Positions 58,857 to 64,000 of a stretch of 64,000 bases of DNA are shown here, one piece after another. Positions within the stretch are counted from its first letter, which is position 1; every line of letters begins with the position of its first letter. The DNA comes from Prochloraceae cyanobacterium PL24a_bin.78. GTDB taxonomy: Bacteria > Cyanobacteriota > Cyanobacteriia > Cyanobacteriales > JANQIW01. The notes below the pieces were generated by a model. It ran no database searches. It saw only the letters and a list, made by a program, of their open reading frames with translations, and had not been told where the DNA came from. Location: positions 1 to 64,000 of the forward strand of contig JANQIW010000068.1 in the NCBI GenBank assembly GCA_028281945.1, read 5' to 3'. The position numbers were made by a program, and so were the translations under genes.

Positions 58857-59090
58857 ATTAGCACCAAAAAATCGCCTAAAAATCCAGAAAAAAACCCTAA
58901 AACCATTGATATACTTGAGATAGAAAAAATTAATTCCAGTTTTTGTAACCTATTAAACAACAAACAAAAGTACCAGAAAATCCGAGTCAATTATAATTAA
59001 AACTTACCAAAAACTCAAAAAACATAATAAATTCCAATCATAACTCCAATAAATACAATCCCCCTATGAGGAAAAATAGGAAGTATGGAG
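58857..59090. repeat. ~210-bp long direct repeat, copy 2
   Basis: The uninterrupted partner of 55685-55915, in the same orientation. The left end CATTAGCACCAAAAAAT aligns with the first bases right of the IS (TTAGTACCAAAAAAT). It lies upstream of the CRISPR leader. The final portion ends with GAGGAAAAATAGG, comparable to GAGGAAAATTGAG in copy 1. Confidence 0.8.
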
Positions 59091-59183
59091 AGAATTAAGT
59101 ATATATTCTTAGTTATTAATTTTTACAAGATAAAGATAAACTAGAAATCCAATATCCAAAATCAAACAATAAAACACTCAAAA

Positions 59184-60431
59184 ATGAACCATCCCAACCC
59201 CAAAATAGAAATAATCGGCATAGGATTAGAAGGCAAAGGAAGCTTAAACAACCCAACAATTCAAATAATAGAACAAGCAACAGTATTAGTAGGAAGTAAA
59301 AGACATCTAGAATACTTCCCCCAAACTAAAGCCAGAAAAATAGAACTAGGAAACTTCATCCAAGCCATAGAAAAAATCAAATATTACCTAGAAAAAAGAG
59401 AAAAAATAGTAATCCTAACAACAGGAGATCCATTATTTTTTGGATTTGGGAGAATACTACTAGAAAAAATATCCAAAGAAAACCTCAACTTCACACCATA
59501 TCTAACCTCAATCCAACTAGCATTCAACAAAATAAAAACCCCATGGCAAGACGTAAAAATAACAAGTGCTCATGGAAGAAACCTAGAACAACTAACCAAA
59601 CTACTACAACAAGGCACAGAAAAAATAGCAATACTCACCGATAATAATAACAATCCTCACGAAATAGTTAAACTATATTTATCACTAGACTTACCAATAC
59701 ACTATAACTTTTGGCTATGCGAGAATTTAGGAGGAAAAGAAGAAAAAATAACCCAATTTACCCAACCAGAAAACCTCTTAAACATAGAATATGCACCCTT
59801 AAATATCCTAATCATGCTTCGCCAGAATAAAGAAATCCCCATAGAAACCTTGCCAATCCTAGGATTACCCGATCAAACCTTTTTAAGCTTCAACGATCGA
59901 CCAGGGCTAATGACCAAAAAAGAAATCCGAGTATTAATCCTAGGAGAACTAGAAATCCAACCCCAACAGACAGTATGGGATATAGGAGCCGGAACCGGCA
60001 GTGTCTCCATCGAAATAGCCAGACTTAGCCCAACATCAAAAATCTACGCCATAGAGAAAACCGCCATGGGAATCTCACTAATCCAAACCAACAGCCAACG
60101 CCTAGGAATATCCAACATCAATTCAATACATGGCATAGCCCCTGAAATCTTAACCCAACTGCCCCCACCCCAGAGAATATTTATCGGAGGAAGCAGCGGT
60201 AAACTCAGAGAAATCCTCAACCATTGCCAACAAAAAATCACAGAAGACGGAATCATCGTTTTAGCATTAACCAGCATCGAAAACCTGAATATCGCCTTAA
60301 ATTGGTTCAAAGAGCAATCTTGGAATTACAAAATATTACAAGTAAACATATCAAGAGCCACACCCATAGCACAATTAACTCGTTATTCCCCCCTCAATCC
60401 TGTTAATATTATTAAAGGATCAAAAAAGTAA
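59184..60431 (+). CDS. cbiET: Bifunctional precorrin-6Y methyltransferase CbiE/CbiT
   Basis: A 415-aa enzyme of cobalamin ring synthesis (CobL type). The N-terminal CbiE domain (residues 1-210) starts IEIIGIGLEGKGSLNNPTI and has VILTTGDPLFFGFGR. The C-terminal CbiT domain (230-415) has VWDIGAGTGSVSIEIARL and methylates C15 with decarboxylation. It stands alone here; other cob genes are not in the window. No cobalamin riboswitch could be recognised upstream. Confidence 0.9.
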   Translation: MNHPNPKIEIIGIGLEGKGSLNNPTIQIIEQATVLVGSKRHLEYFPQTKARKIELGNFIQAIEKIKYYLEKREKIVILTTGDPLFFGFGRILLEKISKENLNFTPYLTSIQLAFNKIKTPWQDVKITSAHGRNLEQLTKLLQQGTEKIAILTDNNNNPHEIVKLYLSLDLPIHYNFWLCENLGGKEEKITQFTQPENLLNIEYAPLNILIMLRQNKEIPIETLPILGLPDQTFLSFNDRPGLMTKKEIRVLILGELEIQPQQTVWDIGAGTGSVSIEIARLSPTSKIYAIEKTAMGISLIQTNSQRLGISNINSIHGIAPEILTQLPPPQRIFIGGSSGKLREILNHCQQKITEDGIIVLALTSIENLNIALNWFKEQSWNYKILQVNISRATPIAQLTRYSPLNPVNIIKGSKK

Positions 60432-60540
60432 AATTTATATCAATTTGTCTTTAAAGTTGATAAAGTTTAAATATCCTAAATCTATGATAATCAACCAAAA
60501 TTTATTTGCCCATTCACCCATTCCCCTACTCAATGTCTAT
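60430..60540 (-). repeat. Dispersed repeat (TTTAAAGACAA family)
   Basis: On the minus strand: TAGACATTGAGTAGGGGAAT, then GGGTGAATGGGC, AATTTTGGTTGATTATC, then TTTAAAGACAAATTGATATA. Related copies are at 125-225 (minus) and 3640-3790 (plus). It lies between cbiET and the flavoprotein gene. Confidence 0.6.
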
Positions 60541-60564
60541 ACATAGTTAAACAAAAAGGATATT

Positions 60565-62316
60565 ATGAGCAACAGTAAATCTAGAGAAGTCCAAATCTAC
60601 CCCATCACTCCAAACACCAGAATATTTAGATCATGCACATGGGATAGACTCAAATTCGAGATCGAATACGCCCTCAAAAAAGGAACAACGGTAAATAGTT
60701 ATTTAATCGAAGGGGAAAAAACAGCTTTAATCTCCCCACCTGGAGAATCATTTACAGAAATATTCATAACAGAACTAGTAAATAGAATAGATTTAAAACA
60801 AATAGATTATTTAATCCTAGGTCATGTTAACCCAAATCGATTAGTAACCATCAATGAAATCTACAAAAGAGCACCACAAATAACCTTTGTCTGTTCCAAT
60901 CCCGGAGCCAAATCACTAAAAAGCTTATTTGAATCAACCTATCCCGAAACCATAAAAACCAATAACCTCAATATCTTAGCCATCAAAGGAGAAGAAACTC
61001 TAGACTTAGGCGAAGGACATCGGCTAGAATTCATTCCCACACCCAATCCACGCTTTCCAGATCATCTATGTACCTACGATACCAAAACCCAAATCTTATT
61101 TACAGAAAAACTATTTGGAGCACACGTCTGTAAATATCAAGTCTTAGATGAAGGTTGGAATGTTTATAATGAAGACAGAAAATATTATTTCGACTGTATA
61201 ATCGCACCATATGCAGGACAAGTATCAAAAACATTAGCTAGAATCAAAGAAAAAGAAATAAAAATCTATGGAGTCGGACACGGACCATTAGTCAAATATG
61301 GCTTAAAAGAATTAACCAGCAATTATCAAACATGGTTAAGCAAACAAAAATCACAAGAAATCCAAGTAGCCCTAATCTACGCCTCAGCCTACGGTAATAC
61401 CGCCAGTTTAGCAGGAGCCATCGCCCGAGGAATTACCAAAGCAGGAGTAGGGGTAGAATCCATCAACGCCGAATATGCCGAAGCCGAGGAAATCAAAGCT
61501 GCCATCGAAAAATGCGCAGGATTTATCTTTGGATCCCCGACTTTAGGAGGCCACGCCCCCACACAAATTCAAACGGCATTAGGCATAACCTTAGCAGCAG
61601 CAGAGAAAACCAAATTAGCAGGAGTATTTGGTTCATTTGGTTGGAGTGGAGAGGCCATAGATTTATTAGAGAGTAAATTCCAAAATGCGGGCTATCGCTT
61701 TGGATTTGAAACCATCAGGGTAAAATTTAAGCCCACAGAATTAACCTTGAAAACCTGTGAAGAGGCAGGCACCGATTTTGCCCAAGCCCTGCGCAAGAAA
61801 CAGAAATCTTCTAAACCTAAAGCCTTAGCAAAAGGCAATGAAGCGGGAACCTCTGAACTTGCTTTAGGTAGAATTGTGGGATCATTATGTGTAGTTACTA
61901 CTATTCAAGATGGGGTAAAAGGAGGGATGTTGGCTTCTTGGGTATCCCAAGCTACTTTTAATCCTCTAGGTTTGACAGTTGCAGTGGCAAAAGACAGAGC
62001 GATCGAATCTTTGTTGTATACTGGAAGTGAATTTGTATTAAATATTATGGCGGAAGGTAGACATTCAGGGTTAATGAAACATTTCCTCAAACCTTTTGCC
62101 CCAGGAGAGGATCGATTTGTGGAGATTGAATGGGAAGAAGGAGAAAATGGTTCTCCAATTCTTAAAGAATCCTTAGCCTATCTAGAATGTATTGTAAGTA
62201 ATCGCATGGAATGTGGCGATCATTGGTTAGTCTATGGTGTGGCTAAAAAAGGTAAATTATTAGATGATGAAGGTATAACTGCGGTACATCACCGTAAATC
62301 TGGAAGTTATTATTAA
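60565..62316 (+). CDS. Diflavin flavodiiron protein, class A
   Basis: A 583-aa three-domain protein: a metallo-beta-lactamase-like domain (1-255), a flavodoxin domain starting at VALIYASAYGNTASLAGAIARG (about 268-410) and a C-terminal flavin reductase domain (about 430-583). The iron site is changed: GHVNPNR at 86-92 replaces HxExDH, and NPRFPD (161-166) and FTEKLFG (179-185) lack the usual His and Asp. This is the class A (Flv1/Flv2-like) pattern. Such proteins work as heterodimers with a class B partner (Flv3/Flv4) in light-dependent O2 reduction. No partner gene is adjacent, so Flv1-like is slightly favoured. Confidence 0.88.
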   Translation: MSNSKSREVQIYPITPNTRIFRSCTWDRLKFEIEYALKKGTTVNSYLIEGEKTALISPPGESFTEIFITELVNRIDLKQIDYLILGHVNPNRLVTINEIYKRAPQITFVCSNPGAKSLKSLFESTYPETIKTNNLNILAIKGEETLDLGEGHRLEFIPTPNPRFPDHLCTYDTKTQILFTEKLFGAHVCKYQVLDEGWNVYNEDRKYYFDCIIAPYAGQVSKTLARIKEKEIKIYGVGHGPLVKYGLKELTSNYQTWLSKQKSQEIQVALIYASAYGNTASLAGAIARGITKAGVGVESINAEYAEAEEIKAAIEKCAGFIFGSPTLGGHAPTQIQTALGITLAAAEKTKLAGVFGSFGWSGEAIDLLESKFQNAGYRFGFETIRVKFKPTELTLKTCEEAGTDFAQALRKKQKSSKPKALAKGNEAGTSELALGRIVGSLCVVTTIQDGVKGGMLASWVSQATFNPLGLTVAVAKDRAIESLLYTGSEFVLNIMAEGRHSGLMKHFLKPFAPGEDRFVEIEWEEGENGSPILKESLAYLECIVSNRMECGDHWLVYGVAKKGKLLDDEGITAVHHRKSGSYY

Positions 62317-62699
62317 TTAAATTAATCCATTATTCTGGATAAAAATCAAATAATTTTGCTTAAAAGTTAGTCTAAGTTAAAAAATAAACTAGTAAATACT
62401 GAGATAATATCATTTTTCTTTAATAGGGATAGACACCCTTGAGGAGGAATGGGTGAATGGGTGAATGGGAGATTTTAACTCTATCATTATTAATGACAAA
62501 TTGATATAAGAATCTTGCTTAGGAGATTAGAGAAGAGAAAAATTGCAATTAAAATTAAACAAAATCATCCTAAAAAGATAAAAACTTAGAAGTAAGATAC
62601 TTTTGTATAAGTTAGATTATGCTTCTACGTAATTTTAAAGTCAACTAGAGATAGATATTTATCAAATGTTATCAAGATTAAAAATAAAATTCAAAGCAA
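62317..62699. other. Gene-free spacer with a dispersed repeat
   Basis: Contains GGAATGGGTGAATGGG units (about 62445-62470) followed by TTTTAACTCTATCATTATT and GACAAATTGATATAAG (to 62512). This is a copy of the dispersed family core. No ORF is supported. Confidence 0.6.
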
Positions 62700-63317
62700 A
62701 TGAATCAAGAATTTTTCAGTAAAAAACAAAATTTATTTGATAAGTGGGCACCATTTTACGACTTTTTTTGGACAACAATTGTTTATCAAACCTTTCATAA
62801 GAGGATGTTAGAATATGTAGAACTTCCAGAATCGAGTAATGTTTTAGATTTAGGGTGTGGTAGCGGCCGTCTTCTCAATCGTCTGGCGAAAAAATACCCT
62901 CATCTTACAGGAATTGGTTTAGACTTGTCACAAGAAATGCTTAAAGTAGCAAGAAAGAAAGCAAAACAAGGTACAAGATTAATATATATCCAAGGAAATG
63001 CAGAATCATTGCCATTTGCCAAAGGACAATTTGATGCAGTTTTTAATACCATTAGCTTTTTGCATTATCCCAATCCCGAACAAGTTTTATCGGAAATTGC
63101 TAGAGTACTGAAAATAGGAAGTTATTTTTATTTAGTAGATTATACAGTGAGAGAAGAATCAAAAAAATTTCCCGTAACCCCAGGAGGATTGAGATTTTAT
63201 AGTCAAAGTAAAAGAGAAGAAATGGGAGAAAAAGTTGGTTTACGATGCCAACACCATTATTATCTAATTGGAAATGTTTTGTTGAGTATTTTCAAAAAGC
63301 ACAATGAATTACGATAA
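62700..63317 (+). CDS. Class I SAM-dependent methyltransferase
   Basis: A 205-aa methyltransferase with motif I VLDLGCGSGRLLNRLA (around residues 47-60), TGIGLDLSQEMLKVARKKA and FDAVFNTISFLHYPNPEQVLSEIARVL, of the UbiE/methyltransf_11 type. The substrate is unknown. It is 43 bp upstream of tlyA on the same strand. Confidence 0.85.
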   Translation: MNQEFFSKKQNLFDKWAPFYDFFWTTIVYQTFHKRMLEYVELPESSNVLDLGCGSGRLLNRLAKKYPHLTGIGLDLSQEMLKVARKKAKQGTRLIYIQGNAESLPFAKGQFDAVFNTISFLHYPNPEQVLSEIARVLKIGSYFYLVDYTVREESKKFPVTPGGLRFYSQSKREEMGEKVGLRCQHHYYLIGNVLLSIFKKHNELR

Positions 63318-63360
63318 AAATGTATATATCTTCTAATAGAATAAAATAGATAAAAATATT

Positions 63361-64000
63361 GTGACAAAAGAAAGAATAGATAACTTATTAGTAAACCTAA
63401 AATTGTGTGAATCTCGTACTTATGCTCAAAAAATCATAAGAGCCGGAGAAGTAAAAGTTAACGGACATATAATTGATAAACCAGGCACACAAATAGACAC
63501 CAATCTAAAAATAGAGCTTCTAGAAAAACCACCATTTGTATCTCGCGGTGGAGAAAAACTTCAAAAAGCCTTAAAAGAGTTTGAAATTAATGTAGAAGGG
63601 CGTATTTGCCTAGATGGAGGAATTTCCACAGGAGGATTTACCGATTGTTTACTTCAAGCAGGAGCGAAACTTGTATATGGAATCGATGTAGGATATGGAC
63701 AAGTTGCATGGAAATTGCGTCAAGACAGTCGCTTAATCTTAAAAGAAAGAACCAATTTCCGATATCTTACATCTGAATCTCTCTATGGAAATAATAACAA
63801 CAAGACAAAATCTCCCATTGCCGATTTAGCCGTAATGGATTTATCATTTATTTCCTTAACCAAAGTTCTTGAAACTCTTTGGAATCTCTTAGCATTACCA
63901 AAAGAAATAGTATTATTAATCAAACCACAATTTGAAGTAGGGCGCGCCCGTATCGGGAAAAAAGGGGTAGTTCGGGATTCTAGTTATCAAGCTCAAGCCA
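63361..64000 (+). CDS. tlyA: TlyA-family rRNA methyltransferase, cut by window end
   Basis: The first 213 residues of a TlyA/FtsJ-type protein, starting at GTG 63361. An S4 RNA-binding domain (ERIDNLLVNLKLCESRTYAQKIIRAGEVKVNG) is followed by the methyltransferase core with SRGGEKLQKAL, LDGGISTGGFTDCLLQAGA, DVGYGQVAWKLRQD and VMDLSFISLTKVL. Family members 2'-O-methylate cytidines in 16S/23S rRNA. GISTGGFT replaces the common GASTGGFT. Other copies in frame upstream are absent, so GTG is chosen. The 3' end is outside the window. Confidence 0.9.
   Translation, partial: MTKERIDNLLVNLKLCESRTYAQKIIRAGEVKVNGHIIDKPGTQIDTNLKIELLEKPPFVSRGGEKLQKALKEFEINVEGRICLDGGISTGGFTDCLLQAGAKLVYGIDVGYGQVAWKLRQDSRLILKERTNFRYLTSESLYGNNNNKTKSPIADLAVMDLSFISLTKVLETLWNLLALPKEIVLLIKPQFEVGRARIGKKGVVRDSSYQAQA

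Noticed and set aside
58670..58990. Hydrophobic 106-aa minus-strand ORF upstream of the CRISPR leader
   Set aside because: It lies over the 210-bp repeat; the matching frame at 55690 has no start in place and mostly amino-acid-changing differences, so coding is not supported.
1..64000. tRNA or rRNA genes and cobalamin/SAM riboswitches
   Set aside because: Eye inspection of the spacers showed no convincing cloverleaf, T-loop or riboswitch core; a covariance-model search would be needed to be certain.

Overview
The window is AT-rich DNA from an oxygenic cyanobacterium. Supporting genes include psbB (CP47), psbT, chlP, allophycocyanin genes, a diflavin flavoprotein and the order psbB-psbT-nrdR-rpsA-HAD-metK. 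The species cannot be named from the sequence; the AT bias and gene set fit a Cyanobacterium/Geminocystis-like or related lineage, which is only an inference.

Left end (1-3.8 kb): dispersed repeats, then a compact accessory-antenna cluster. It holds an ApcD-type alpha allophycocyanin, an ApcB-type beta allophycocyanin and a CP43/IsiA-like chlorophyll protein with a long tail. This trio matches the low-light photoacclimation (LoLiP) set apcD4-apcB3-isiX, whose phycobiliproteins are reported to form far-red-absorbing helical nanotubes in another cyanobacterium. Just behind isiX lies a CRISPR leader relic with one degenerate repeat. From 3.8 to 5.3 kb there are two toxin-antitoxin modules, the first with its PIN toxin broken by an in-frame stop.

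5.5-16.3 kb: an exported 5'-nucleotidase, a large PLP decarboxylase, a creatininase-family hydrolase, a secreted alpha-amylase, a GlcD-like FAD oxidase, an AbrB-type membrane protein and metK. 16.4-21.8 kb: the minus-strand photosystem II and ribosome block, in which ribosomal protein S1 has a Thr/Asp/Glu repeat tail. 22.2-29 kb: MltA, small cyanobacterial proteins, an XPB-like helicase and three tandem DEP-domain genes. 29-43.7 kb: a Uma2 nuclease, mfd, a DUF3352 protein, a methyltransferase/ABC pair, a permease pair with a beta-propeller protein, and an ABC exporter. 44-54 kb: an M3 oligopeptidase, a glycosyltransferase, chlP, two paralogous long pseudopilin-like proteins and a dynamin/Era-type GTPase.

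54.5-59.1 kb is the second accessory zone: an IS630-family element with 17-bp inverted repeats, an inositol-phosphatase-family gene, aroA, and a four-repeat CRISPR array with no cas genes in the window. The array's leader is homologous to the relic beside isiX, 55 kb away. A ~210-bp sequence lies both next to the IS and upstream of the array. The right end carries the cobalamin gene cbiET, a class A flavodiiron protein with substituted iron ligands, a methyltransferase and a truncated tlyA.

Intergenic spaces repeatedly carry G-rich heptad tracts joined to a ~75-bp core, a dispersed repeat family of this genome.
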